Of a stretch of 64,000 bases of DNA, positions 1-7,709 are shown piece by piece. How positions within the stretch are numbered: the stretch's first letter is position 1; each line of letters opens with the position of its first letter. Made by a program: the position numbers and the translations under genes. Below the pieces are notes generated by a model. That model saw only the letters and a list, made by a program, of their open reading frames with translations, ran no database searches and was not told the origin of the DNA. The stretch comes from MFD01275-c22 sp963705885. Its GTDB lineage: Bacteria > Actinomycetota > Actinomycetes > JACCUZ01. The stretch covers positions 1,054,001 to 1,118,000 of the forward strand of contig OY970120.1 in assembly GCA_963705885.1 (NCBI GenBank), in the 5' to 3' direction.

Positions 1-155
1 TCGCCAAGGCACGCGCCCACGGCATCCCGATCCGGGCCTACGGCCTGACGCCGCACTACCGCGAGATCTTCGAGATCACCCGGCTCGCGGACTTCCTGGC
101 GATCAACCCCGACGAGGACAGCGCCCTGCGCGGCGCGGACGGGAGCACCACATGA
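1..155 (+). CDS. STAS-domain protein (anti-sigma factor antagonist type), 3' part only
   Basis: Only the last 50 residues lie in the window; the gene starts to the left and is read in the frame beginning at base 3. The tail HYREIFEITRL closely matches HYRQIFELTRL of the next gene, which is a full STAS-domain protein, so this is its tandem paralogue. STAS proteins of this size usually bind anti-sigma kinases and release a sigma factor by partner switching. Its TGA overlaps the ATG of the next gene (ATGA), so the two are translationally coupled. The N-terminal half, including any phospho-acceptor serine, is not visible. Confidence 0.8.
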   Translation, partial: AKARAHGIPIRAYGLTPHYREIFEITRLADFLAINPDEDSALRGADGSTT

Positions 156-502
156 CCGAGGCGACAGCAACCTTCGGCGTGCGCCGGCACGGGTCGGCCG
201 GCGTGGTCGACATCAAGGGCGACGTCACGTCCGGCTCCGAGGACGTGCTGATGAGCGCCTACGACGAGGCCGGCGACGCGAAGGCGATCGTCCTGAACTT
301 CACCGACCTGACCTACATGAACAGCGGCGGCATCGGGCTGCTGGTCACCCTGCTGGTCCGGGCGCAACGCAACGCGCAGCGCCTGCTCGCGTTCGGCCTG
401 TCCGACCACTACCGGCAGATCTTCGAGCTGACCCGTCTCGACGAGGCGGTCGGCATCCACGACGACGAGCAGTCCGCGCTCAGCGCGGCCGGCGCGACCT
501 GA
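152..502 (+). CDS. STAS-domain protein (anti-sigma factor antagonist type)
   Basis: A complete 116-residue protein of the single-domain STAS type. The region DLTYMNSGGIGLLVTLL (about residues 50-66) is the conserved STAS core; the serine of MNSGGIG occupies the place of the phospho-acceptor serine of SpoIIAA-like antagonists. The C-terminus HYRQIFELTRLDEAVGIH repeats that of the preceding gene. The family acts in the cytoplasm by sequestering an anti-sigma kinase. The gene overlaps its upstream paralogue by 4 bp and is followed after 17 bp by an unknown protein, probably in the same transcript. No anti-sigma kinase gene is visible in the window, so the partner is unknown. Confidence 0.9.
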   Translation: MTEATATFGVRRHGSAGVVDIKGDVTSGSEDVLMSAYDEAGDAKAIVLNFTDLTYMNSGGIGLLVTLLVRAQRNAQRLLAFGLSDHYRQIFELTRLDEAVGIHDDEQSALSAAGAT

Positions 503-519
503 GCCCCGAGGAGGACACG

Positions 520-1287
520 ATGAGCGAGGTCAACGAAGCCACCGACAAGGCGGCCGCGCGCGACGCGACCCACTGGGCGAAGAAGGTCTCGCGGCTCGAC
601 GTGGGACAGGTGCCCGCCGGGGCGGTCGGCATCAACGTGAGCGGCAAGCGCCTCGCCGGGCCGATCCAGGGCTTCGGCAAGATGTGGCAGAAGACCTACC
701 AGGTCCGGCTTCCCGGCGACCAGGTCACGCCGACCGACCTCATCGCCACCTGGAAGCAGCGGTTCCCGGAGTTCTGGCCCGAGGGCAACCGGTTCTACGC
801 CCCGCTCACCGGCATCGAGCCCGGGGAGGTCGCGCTGATCGGCATGACGCTCCCCGGCCGGATGAAGCTCTCGACCGGAGTCATGGTCCTCTATGCCGAC
901 GACGAGTCGTTCACGCTCATGACTCCGCAGGGGCACATGTTCGCCGGCTGGATCACCTTCAGCGCGACGGAGCGGCTCGGGGAGACCGTCGCGCAGGCCC
1001 AGGTCCTGATGCGGGCCTCCGACCCGGTCTTCGAGCTCGGCCTGACGCTCGGCGGCCACCGCCAGGAGGACAAGTTCTGGAACCACACGCTGCGTGAGCT
1101 CGCCAAGCACGTCGGCAGCGCGGACGCCGAGGTGTCGACCCAGGTCGTCTGCGTCGACCGCAAGCGGCAGTGGTCCCGCTGGACCAACGTCTGGCACTCG
1201 TCGGCCATCCGGTCGACCCTCTACACCTTCGGTGCGCCGGTACGGGGACTACGGGGACTGGCGCACCGGGGGCGCACGGTTGGCTGA
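520..1287 (+). CDS. Conserved protein of unknown function, downstream of STAS genes
   Basis: A 255-residue soluble protein with a good ribosome binding site (GAGGAGG, 5 nt before the ATG). I do not recognise a named family. The body is rich in aromatic residues (FGKMWQKTYQVRL, FPEFWPEGNRFYAPLTGI), with a middle section that resembles a ligand-binding beta-barrel such as SRPBCC/DUF1990-like proteins, but this is only an impression. There is no signal peptide or membrane segment. The basic tail (last 20 residues) overlaps the start of the next gene by 8 bp. Gene order and spacing suggest cotranscription with the two STAS genes. Confidence 0.7.
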   Translation: MSEVNEATDKAAARDATHWAKKVSRLDVGQVPAGAVGINVSGKRLAGPIQGFGKMWQKTYQVRLPGDQVTPTDLIATWKQRFPEFWPEGNRFYAPLTGIEPGEVALIGMTLPGRMKLSTGVMVLYADDESFTLMTPQGHMFAGWITFSATERLGETVAQAQVLMRASDPVFELGLTLGGHRQEDKFWNHTLRELAKHVGSADAEVSTQVVCVDRKRQWSRWTNVWHSSAIRSTLYTFGAPVRGLRGLAHRGRTVG

Positions 1288-2707
1288 CCTGCGGGGGAGC
1301 GACGCGGTCGTCGTCGGTGCGGGCCCCAACGGCCTGGCCGCGGCGATCGCGCTCGCTCGCGCCGGCCGGTCGGTCACGGTCCTCGAGGCCGCGCCGACGG
1401 TCGGAGGCGGGTCGCGGTCCGCCGAGCTCACACTGCCGGGCTTCGTCCACGACGTGTGCTCCGCGGTGCACCCGCACCCGCTGGCCTCGCCGTTCCTGCG
1501 CGACCTGCCGCTGGCCGAGCACGGGCTGGAGCTGGTCCATCCCGAGACCCCGCTGGCGCACCCCCTGGACGACGGACCCGCCGTCCTGATGGAGCGCGAC
1601 GTCCGGGCCACGGGGGAGTCGGTCGGCGGCGCGGACGCGCGGGCGTACGAGAAGCTCCTCGGGCCCCTGGTCCGTGACGCCGGGCACCTGCTGCCGCAGC
1701 TGCTCGGTCCGCTGCGCCCGCCCAGGCACCCGGTGGCGATGGCCCGGTTCGGCCTGGTCGGGCTGCGGTCGGCGACCGGGCTGGCCCGCTCGCGGTTCGA
1801 GGGACCGCGCGGCCGGGCGCTCTTCGGTGGCGTCGCGGCCCACTCGATGCTGCGGCTGGACGAGGTGCCCAGCGCCGCGGTGGCGCTGGTGCTGATGCTC
1901 ACCGGGCACGCGGTCGGGTGGCCGATCGCGCGCGGCGGGTCGCAGGCGGTCGCCGACGCGATGGCGTCCTACCTGCGCTCGCTCGGCGGCCGGGTCGTCA
2001 CCGACCATGCGGTCGAGAGCGTCGACGAGCTCGACGACGCCGGTGTCGTGCTGCTGGACGTGACCCCGAGGCAGGTCCTCGCCCTCGCCGGGCACCGGCT
2101 CCCTGCCGGCTACCGCCGGTCGCTGCGGCGGTTCCGCTACGGACCGGGGGTGTTCAAGGTCGACTGGGCCCTCGACGCGCCGATCCCGTGGCGCGACCCG
2201 GCGGTCGGGCGGGCGGGCACCGTGCACGTCGGTGGCACGCTCGAGGAGGTGGCGCGGTCCGAGGCCGACGCCACGGGCGGGCGGGTGCCGGAGCGGCCGT
2301 ACGTCCTGCTCGCGCAGCCGACGATGTGCGATCCCTCTCGCGCGCCGGAGGGCAAGCACATCGGCTGGGCCTACTGCCACGTGCCCAACGGCTGCCCGGA
2401 GGACATGGCCGAGCGCATCGAGGCGCAGGTCGAGCGGTTCGCCCCCGGCTTCCGCGACCTCGTAATCGGTCGGTCCACGACTTCCGCGCCGCAGATGGAG
2501 GCCTACAACCCGAACTACGTCGGGGGAGACATCAACGGGGGCCGGATGGACCTCCGGCAGCTGTTCACGCGCCCGGCCGTGCGGCCGAACCCCTACACGA
2601 CGCCCGACCCGCGGCTGTTCATCTGCTCCTCGTCCACCCCGCCCGGCGGGGGCGTCCACGGCATGTGCGGCTACTACGCCGCCCGGGCGGTGCTGCGACG
2701 CCGGTAG
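1280..2707 (+). CDS. FAD-dependent oxidoreductase, phytoene dehydrogenase-like (CrtI/PDH family)
   Basis: A 475-residue flavoprotein. The N-terminus has the dinucleotide-binding motif VVVGAGPNGLAAAIALARAG followed by a glutamate-ended second strand (VTVLEA), then a GGGSRSAEL stretch typical of phytoene-desaturase-like enzymes. The C-terminus (ICSSSTPPGGGVHGMCGYYAA) is the second FAD-contact motif of this family. Substrate cannot be inferred; actinobacterial members of this branch lie outside carotenoid clusters, and no carotenoid gene is nearby. The TTG start at 1280 is chosen because it immediately precedes the FAD motif, follows a G-rich ribosome-binding stretch and overlaps the upstream gene; the frame stays open further upstream, so a different start is possible. 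Confidence 0.85.
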   Translation: MADLRGSDAVVVGAGPNGLAAAIALARAGRSVTVLEAAPTVGGGSRSAELTLPGFVHDVCSAVHPHPLASPFLRDLPLAEHGLELVHPETPLAHPLDDGPAVLMERDVRATGESVGGADARAYEKLLGPLVRDAGHLLPQLLGPLRPPRHPVAMARFGLVGLRSATGLARSRFEGPRGRALFGGVAAHSMLRLDEVPSAAVALVLMLTGHAVGWPIARGGSQAVADAMASYLRSLGGRVVTDHAVESVDELDDAGVVLLDVTPRQVLALAGHRLPAGYRRSLRRFRYGPGVFKVDWALDAPIPWRDPAVGRAGTVHVGGTLEEVARSEADATGGRVPERPYVLLAQPTMCDPSRAPEGKHIGWAYCHVPNGCPEDMAERIEAQVERFAPGFRDLVIGRSTTSAPQMEAYNPNYVGGDINGGRMDLRQLFTRPAVRPNPYTTPDPRLFICSSSTPPGGGVHGMCGYYAARAVLRRR

Positions 2708-2718
2708 GCTCGCGGCCC

Positions 2719-3776
2719 GTGGCCGAGGACAGGGCGTCGTACGCCGCCGCCGGGGTGGACATCGAGGCGGGCGACCGGGCCGTCGAGCTGATGAAGCAGT
2801 GGGTCGCGAAGGCGTCGCGACCCGAGGTCGTCGGCGGCATCGGCGGCTTCGCCGGCCTCTTCGACGCGAGCGCCCTGCGGTCGTACGCCCGGCCGTTGCT
2901 CGCGACCTCCACCGACGGCGTCGGCACCAAGGTCGCCGTCGCGGCCGCGATGGACAAGCACGACACCATCGGTCACGACCTGGTCGGCATGGTCGTCGAC
3001 GACCTGGTGGTGTGCGGGGCCGAGCCGCTGTTCATGACCGACTACATCGCGTGCGGCAGGGTCGTGCCGGAACGCATCGCCGCTGTCGTCAAGGGGATCG
3101 CCGAGGGCTGCGTGCTCGCCGGCTGCGCGCTGGTGGGCGGCGAGACGGCCGAGCACCCCGGCCTGCTGGGTCCGGACGACTACGACGTGGCGGGCGCCGG
3201 CACCGGCGTGGTCGAGGCCGACCTGGTGCTCGGCGCCGAGCGGGTCCGCGCCGGCGACGCGCTGGTCGCGATGGCGTCGAGCGGGCTGCACAGCAACGGC
3301 TACTCGCTGGTGCGCCACGTGCTGCTCGACCGGGCCGGCTGGGCCCTGGACCGGCTCGTGGACGAGCTCGGCCGGACGGTCGGCGAAGAGCTGCTCGAGC
3401 CGACCCGGATCTACGCCCGCGACTGCCTGGCGCTGATCGACGCGGTCGACGTGCACGCGTTCAGCCACGTCACCGGGGGAGGGCTCGCCGCGAACCTGGA
3501 GCGGGTGCTGCCTCGGCGAGCCTGTCCGCGACCGTGGACCGGTCGACCTGGTCGCCGGCCCCGGTGTTCGGGCTCGTGCAGGACGCCGGTCGGGTGGCCC
3601 GGCCCGAGCTGGAGAAGACGCTGAACATGGGTGTCGGGATGGTCGCGGTCCTCCCCGCCGACGACGCCGACGCGGCCGTCCGGCTGCTCGTCGGCCGCGG
3701 TGTGCCGGCGTGGGTCGCGGGCACGGTCACGACCGGCGACGGCTCGGTCACGCTGACGGGAACGCACCCCGCCTGA
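2719..3776 (+). pseudogene. purM: Phosphoribosylformylglycinamidine cyclo-ligase (AIR synthetase), frameshifted
   Basis: PurM converts FGAM to AIR in de novo purine synthesis, using ATP. Signature stretches are STDGVGTK near residue 75, GHDLVGMVVDDLVVCGAEPLF, ALVGGETAEHPG and SSGLHSNGYSLVR. The reading frame from GTG 2719 runs to VTGGGLAANLERVLP, then breaks near 3510-3530; the rest of the enzyme (LSATVDRSTWSPAPVFGLVQ through LTGTHPA) is encoded one frame over and ends at TGA 3776. Loss of one base, or gain of two, explains the shift. Everything else is well conserved, and purM is needed for purine prototrophy, so a sequencing error or recent mutation is more likely than an old pseudogene. 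A TAGGCT box (2705-2710) ends 8 nt before the GTG, suggesting a leaderless start. The gene lies upstream of the DUF3073-vdh-bldC block, as in Streptomyces; purF is not adjacent. Confidence 0.9.
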
Positions 3777-3788
3777 TCCGCGCGGATC
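3775..3788. repeat. Perfect 14-bp palindrome at the purM stop codon
   Basis: GATCCGCGCGGATC is self-complementary and overlaps the last two bases of the purM stop codon. It abuts the left repeat of the DUF559 cassette. It could be a weak cruciform or terminator, or mark the integration side of the cassette. No T-tract follows. Confidence 0.5.
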
Positions 3789-3792
3789 TTCC

Positions 3793-4791
3793 ATGATCGG
3801 AGACCGGTCGCGGTCTCGTGGACGCCGAACGGTCTCCGAACCCGCTGATCCTGGCGACCTGGGGACGACGAAGCCTGTGGACGTCGGCGGACGGGTCGTC
3901 GTGCTGGGCACCGGAGAGCTGAGCTTCCGGCAGCGGCTCTGGATCGCGACGCTGCACAGCGGCCCGCGGTCGGCTCTGGCAGGGTTGACGGCTGCGGAGG
4001 CAGACGGTCTCGGTGGCTTCTCGTCCTCGACGCTGCACACGGTCGTCCCGCACGGCGCCGATGCCGCGGACCTGGTCGACTCCCGGGCGGGGGTGACCGT
4101 GCGAGTCCGCCAGTCGCGTCGGCTCACCGAGGCTCTGATCCACCCGGCGCGACGGCCACCGCGGCTGCGGCTGCCCGAGGCCCTGGTCGACGCCGCGTCG
4201 GTCGCCGCCTCCGACGAGCGCGCCCGGCTGCTGGTGATCGCGCCCGTCCAGCAGCGGCTGCTGCCGGCCTCAGACCTCCGCGAGGTCGTCACCGCCCGGC
4301 GCAAGCTGACGCGGCGCGACGTGATCCGCGAGGCCATCGACGACGTCGAGGGTGGCGCCCACTCGCTGCCCGAGCAGGACTGGCTGCGCGCGATCCGCCG
4401 GCACCGGCTGCCGGTGCCGACCCAGCAGCGCGTCGTCGAGCGCGCCGACGGGACCTGGTTCCTCGACGCCGACTTCCAGCCGTACGGCGTGGGCGTGGAA
4501 ATCAACGGGACGCAGCACCTGCTCGCGGGAGCAGTCGGCTACGACGACCACCGGCGCAACGTCCTCGGCACGAGCGGGCGGCTCATGATCACGATCGCCT
4601 CGCACACTGTCCGGCGGCGACCGGGCGAGGCGGTGGTCGCGACAGCCGCGGCTCTGCTGTCCCGCGGGTGGTCCCCGACCCGATCGGTCCACCGCGGGCT
4701 GGAACGGCTCGCCGTGGAGGTCGGCATGGACCTTCGCACGGGCGACGTCCTCGCACAGGCGCACGGTCGGAGACGGATCGCGGTCTCGTGA
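3793..4791 (+). CDS. AbiEi-like / DUF559 domain protein (PD-(D/E)XK nuclease fold)
   Basis: A protein of up to 332 residues. The N-terminal half (LSFRQRLWIATLHSGPRSAL, then LTAAEADGLGGF) resembles the winged-helix and AbiEi-type region often seen in these actinobacterial proteins. The C-terminal quarter matches DUF559, related to Vsr-type endonucleases: FLDADFQPYG, VGVEINGTQH and DDHRRNVL carry the acidic and basic residues of the PD-(D/E)XK core. Activity is inferred, not shown. The ATG at 3793 lies inside the left palindromic repeat; GTG 3877 or GTG 3901 are plausible real starts, which would leave the repeat upstream as a 5' element. The stop codon lies inside the right repeat. It is the only gene of the putative cassette and intervenes between purM and the DUF3073 gene. 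Confidence 0.75.
   Translation: MIGDRSRSRGRRTVSEPADPGDLGTTKPVDVGGRVVVLGTGELSFRQRLWIATLHSGPRSALAGLTAAEADGLGGFSSSTLHTVVPHGADAADLVDSRAGVTVRVRQSRRLTEALIHPARRPPRLRLPEALVDAASVAASDERARLLVIAPVQQRLLPASDLREVVTARRKLTRRDVIREAIDDVEGGAHSLPEQDWLRAIRRHRLPVPTQQRVVERADGTWFLDADFQPYGVGVEINGTQHLLAGAVGYDDHRRNVLGTSGRLMITIASHTVRRRPGEAVVATAAALLSRGWSPTRSVHRGLERLAVEVGMDLRTGDVLAQAHGRRRIAVS
3797..3839. repeat. 43-bp palindromic repeat, left copy
   Basis: The copy begins TCGGAGACCG and ends with its exact complement CGGTCTCCGA, so it can fold into a 10-bp stem. It matches the right copy (4767-4809) at about 37 of 43 positions. It overlaps the longest possible 5' end of the nuclease gene. Confidence 0.75.
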
Positions 4792-4809
4792 CCTACGAAC
4801 GGTCTCCGA
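4767..4809. repeat. 43-bp palindromic repeat, right copy
   Basis: This is a direct repeat of 3797-3839, about 970 bp away. Its left arm TCGGAGAC pairs with the right arm GGTCTCCGA with two fewer matches than the left copy. It contains the stop codon of the nuclease gene. The 7 bases after it (TCATGGA) complete the outer 17-bp inverted repeat. Confidence 0.75.
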
Positions 4810-4838
4810 TCATGGACATCCCGCGGCGGTTCGGGGGG

Positions 4839-5021
4839 TCAGCGGCGGTTCTCTGCCGTCCAGTCGTCGTACTCGTCCCGGTCGGCCTCGGTCATCTCGG
4901 ACCGGTCGACGGAACCAGATGCGAGCTCGCGCTGCAGGGCCTCGAAGTCCGTTCCCTGCGAGCTGTACTTGAGCTCACGGGCGACTTTGGTCTGCTTTGC
5001 CTTGGCTCGGCCGCGCCCCAT
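4839..5021 (-). CDS. DUF3073 domain protein
   Basis: A 60-residue, highly charged protein. The start MGRGRAKAKQTKVARELKY is diagnostic of DUF3073, a small actinobacterial family found next to purM (SCO4088 in Streptomyces coelicolor). The tail is acidic and ends DWTAENRR. Function is unknown; no membrane or catalytic motif is visible. It lies downstream of vdh on the same strand with a 156-bp gap, so it may have its own promoter. Confidence 0.9.
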   Translation of the reverse strand: MGRGRAKAKQTKVARELKYSSQGTDFEALQRELASGSVDRSEMTEADRDEYDDWTAENRR

Positions 5022-5177
5022 GGCTCGACCCCCTCATACGTGAACGGGGCGGCCAGCGCGTGGCGGCCCCGGATCTCGAGTGTTGTCCGTGGGTGCAACG
5101 GTACATGCCCCGCGACTGTTCCGCCCATCCCGTATCCGGCCCCCTGGCGCAGTCGGAGATCCCGGCGGGCGGCCGAG

Positions 5178-6290
5178 TCAGCCTCGCGCGGGCCGGGCGG
5201 CGTCCATCCGCCGCTCGGCGACCCGGTCGGCCGCGACCGCCGGCGGCACCCGCTCCTCGTCGGCCAGCCGGAGAACCTCGGCCGTGGTCGTGAAGATCTC
5301 CTCGGCCTTGTGCCTCGCCCGCTCGAACGAGAACCCGCGCAGCTCGTCAGCGACCTGGATGACGCCGCCGGAGTTCACGCAGTAGTCCGGCGCGTAGAGG
5401 ATGCCGCGCTCGGCGAGCAGGGCCTCGGTGCCGGGGTGGGCGAGCTGGTTGTTGGCGCCGCCGCAGACCACGGAGGCCCGCAGCACGGACACCACGTCGT
5501 CGGTGAGCGCGTGGCCCAGCGCGCAGGGTGAGAACACGTCGAGGTCGGCGCGGACGAGCGCGTCGGTGTCGTCGACGACCTCGACGCCCGGGTGCTCCGC
5601 CCGCACCGCGTCGACCGCCCGCTCGGACACGTCGCACACCACGACGGCCGCGCCGTCCTCGAGGAGGCGGCCTACCAGGTGCCGCCCGACCTTGCCCACA
5701 CCGGAGATGCCGACCGTCCGCCCGGCCAGCGTCGGCACGCCCCACAGGTGCTCGGCGCAGGCCCGCATCCCCTGGAAGACGCCGTAGGCCGTCAGCACCG
5801 ACGAGTCACCCGCCCCGCCGGACTCCTCCGAGCGGCCCGTCGCCCACCGCGTCTCGCGGGCCACGACGTCCATGTCGGCGACGTAGGTCCCCACGTCACA
5901 CGCCGTGACGTAGCGCCCGCCGAGCGAGTCGATGAACCGGCCGTAGGCCAGCAGCAGGTCCTCGGACTTGTCGGTCGCCGGGTCCCCGATGATCACCCCC
6001 TTGCCGCCGCCGTGGTCCAGCCCGGCGAGCGCGTTCTTGTACGCCATCGCCCGCGAGAGCTCCAGCACGTCCGCCAGCGCCGCCGCCTCGGAGGGGTAGG
6101 GGTGGAAGCGCGTTCCCCCCAGCGCCGGTCCCAGCGCGGTCGAGTAGATGCCGACGATCGCGCGCAGCCCGGTCGCCTCGTCGGCGCGGAACACGACCTC
6201 CTCGTGCGCCTGGCGGCTGCCGGGGTGGGGGCCGAACACGGAGCCGGGGGCGGGGCCGGTCGCGGGGTGAGGCGGCGTCGCGGACATCAT
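5178..6290 (-). CDS. vdh: Leucine/valine dehydrogenase (Glu/Leu/Phe/Val dehydrogenase family)
   Basis: A 370-residue amino acid dehydrogenase that oxidatively deaminates branched-chain amino acids with NAD+. The catalytic segment GGGKGVIIGDP is present with its lysine, after AYKNALAGLDHGG, which carries the second conserved lysine. The Rossmann motif is GISGVGKVGRHLVGRL, and SVVCGGANNQLA is the family's ANNQ signature. Length is normal. Position, between the DUF3073 gene and the unknown gene before bldC, matches Streptomyces vdh (SCO4089). Only 22 bp separate its start from the divergent gene's likely GTG start at 6313, so the two promoters overlap. Valine versus leucine preference cannot be told from sequence. 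Confidence 0.9.
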   Translation of the reverse strand: MMSATPPHPATGPAPGSVFGPHPGSRQAHEEVVFRADEATGLRAIVGIYSTALGPALGGTRFHPYPSEAAALADVLELSRAMAYKNALAGLDHGGGKGVIIGDPATDKSEDLLLAYGRFIDSLGGRYVTACDVGTYVADMDVVARETRWATGRSEESGGAGDSSVLTAYGVFQGMRACAEHLWGVPTLAGRTVGISGVGKVGRHLVGRLLEDGAAVVVCDVSERAVDAVRAEHPGVEVVDDTDALVRADLDVFSPCALGHALTDDVVSVLRASVVCGGANNQLAHPGTEALLAERGILYAPDYCVNSGGVIQVADELRGFSFERARHKAEEIFTTTAEVLRLADEERVPPAVAADRVAERRMDAARPARG

Positions 6291-6312
6291 CGCGCACCCT
6301 ACGATGCGGACC

Positions 6313-7146
6313 GTGCCCTTCCCGAGCCCGTACGTCGCCTACCTGCGCGTGTACGAACCGCTCGCCGCGTTCCCCGAGGAGGACCGCGCGGGCTGGGCCG
6401 CCTATGCCGCGCGCGCGGCCACGTCCGGCGACCGTCTCGTCGCCGAGCACCGCGCCGCCCTGGCCGGCATGGTGAGCGTGCCGCCGCGGCCCGTCCCGCC
6501 GGACGAGCCGGGCGAGGCCTTCGTGCTCGAGGTCGAGGACACCGTGCACGTCTGTCCCGTCCAGGCCAGGCTGCGCGCCTGGGTCGCGCTCGGGCAGTTC
6601 CGCGAGGGGCTGCCCGACACGCTCCTGCACGCCTTCGTGCCGCCGGGGTCGCTGCAGCGCGCGGAGGCCGACCACGCGAGATGGCGCGACGACGAAGCCC
6701 TCTCGACGTTGCGGATCCTCACCGCGACGTGGTCGGTGCCGGTCGTGTGGTTCGTGCCGTTCGGCACGGCCGACCGCGTGGTCGACGTCTCGGGCGAGCA
6801 CCCGACGGTCGTCCACCGCACCCGCATGTCGGGGGCGCGGCGGCGGGTCGCGCGGGCGCTGCGGGCGGCGCGGACCTCCCTCGGCGAGCTCGTCGACGAG
6901 GTCGAGCAGCTCGAGGAGCTCGGCCGGTGGCTCGAGGAGTTCCACGCGCGGTCGTGGGTCGAGCTCGACTACGCCGGCCTCGCCCGGCTGCTCGGACCGC
7001 GCGGCGTGGAGGAGGACGCGTCCGTGACCGAGGTCGCCGGGGCGCTGGCCGCACTGGCGGCGGGGGACCCCGAGGGGGCGGTCGCCGGCTACCGCGCCGT
7101 GGTCGAGCGGTGGGCCGCGGTGGCCGCTCTGGAGCGCGCGAACTAG
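6313..7146 (+). CDS. Conserved actinobacterial protein between vdh and bldC, unknown function
   Basis: A 277-residue protein without signal peptide or membrane segment. It begins VPFPSPYVAYLRVYEPLAAF and contains alternating hydrophobic and charged stretches with a coiled-coil-like segment (GELVDEVEQLEELGRWLEEF). It occupies the place of SCO4090 in Streptomyces and is probably its orthologue; no function is known to me. An in-frame ATG at 6304 exists, but GTG 6313 is preferred: a TACGAT box (6300-6305) ends 7 nt before it, the classic spacing of an actinobacterial leaderless promoter, and the box would overlap the ATG. Divergent from vdh. Confidence 0.75.
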   Translation: MPFPSPYVAYLRVYEPLAAFPEEDRAGWAAYAARAATSGDRLVAEHRAALAGMVSVPPRPVPPDEPGEAFVLEVEDTVHVCPVQARLRAWVALGQFREGLPDTLLHAFVPPGSLQRAEADHARWRDDEALSTLRILTATWSVPVVWFVPFGTADRVVDVSGEHPTVVHRTRMSGARRRVARALRAARTSLGELVDEVEQLEELGRWLEEFHARSWVELDYAGLARLLGPRGVEEDASVTEVAGALAALAAGDPEGAVAGYRAVVERWAAVAALERAN

Positions 7147-7314
7147 CCGTTCCGGACGGCCCCACCCGGCTCCGACGTGCGGTGGCGGGGCTAGTCATCT
7201 CCGCTCAGTCCGAAGATGGCCCGTCTTGACCATTTCGGACATCCCCACCTAACGGGCACTATTACCCCTAGGAACCGGGATTGGTCGGTTCCTCCAGCGA
7301 AAGAGGCCGATCCG

Positions 7315-7521
7315 ATGACGACCCGAACCCCCGACGCCGAGCCGCTCCTGACCCCTGCCGAGGTCGCGACGATGTTCCGGGTCGACCCCAAGACCGTCAC
7401 CCGCTGGGCCAAGGCCGGCAAGCTGACCTCGATCCGCACGCTCGGCGGCCACCGCCGCTACCGCGAGTCCGAGGTCCGTGCCCTGCTCGCCGGCATCCCG
7501 GCGCCGCGCACGGAGGCCTGA
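7315..7521 (+). CDS. bldC: Developmental MerR-like transcription regulator BldC
   Basis: A 68-residue protein made of one MerR-type winged helix: LLTPAEVATMFRVDPKTVTRWAKAGKLTSIRTLGGHRRY. This is nearly the whole protein and matches BldC, which binds DNA cooperatively as head-to-tail oligomers and delays the onset of sporulation in Streptomyces. The ribosome binding site is AAAGAGG, 8 nt upstream. It is probably transcribed alone: a 168-bp leader separates it from the upstream gene and a strong hairpin follows the stop codon. In non-sporulating actinobacteria the orthologue is kept, so developmental behaviour of this organism cannot be inferred. Confidence 0.93.
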   Translation: MTTRTPDAEPLLTPAEVATMFRVDPKTVTRWAKAGKLTSIRTLGGHRRYRESEVRALLAGIPAPRTEA

Positions 7522-7543
7522 GGCCCGCAGCACGCGCATCACC

Positions 7544-7576
7544 GACGCCGCACCCGGGACTCCCCGGTGCGGCGTC
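7544..7576 (+). terminator. Rho-independent-type hairpin after bldC
   Basis: GACGCCGCACC (7544-7554) pairs perfectly with GGTGCGGCGTC (7566-7576), 11 bp, with an 11-nt loop that can pair partly. It starts 22 bp after the bldC stop codon. No U-tract follows, as is common in high-GC actinobacteria. Confidence 0.75.
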
Positions 7577-7709
7577 GTCGCGTCCCGGGCGCCCGCGGTC
7601 GCGCCGGTCCGGACGCCCGGCGCTGGCCGCTCCGCAGGTGGCTCGCGCGTGGTTTCCCAGTGGCGGGCCACGGGTGTGCGCGACAGACTCGGTCACCTAG
7701 GAGCGCGCC

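Larger units (their letters stand above)
3790..4816. mobile_element. Putative repeat-flanked cassette carrying a DUF559 nuclease gene
   Basis: The segment is bounded by a perfect 17-bp inverted repeat: TCCATGATCGGAGACCG at 3790-3806 and its exact complement at 4800-4816. Just inside lie two copies of a 43-bp palindromic repeat in direct orientation (3797-3839 and 4767-4809). The only gene inside encodes a DUF559-type nuclease. The cassette lies between purM and the DUF3073 gene, which are close neighbours in Streptomyces. No transposase is encoded. That the unit moved as a whole is inference; the repeats and gene content are seen directly. Confidence 0.5.

Noticed and set aside
959..2659. 566-codon minus-strand frame opposite the oxidoreductase
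   Set aside because: Arg/Pro/Gly-rich shadow of the real gene on the plus strand; no domain pattern.
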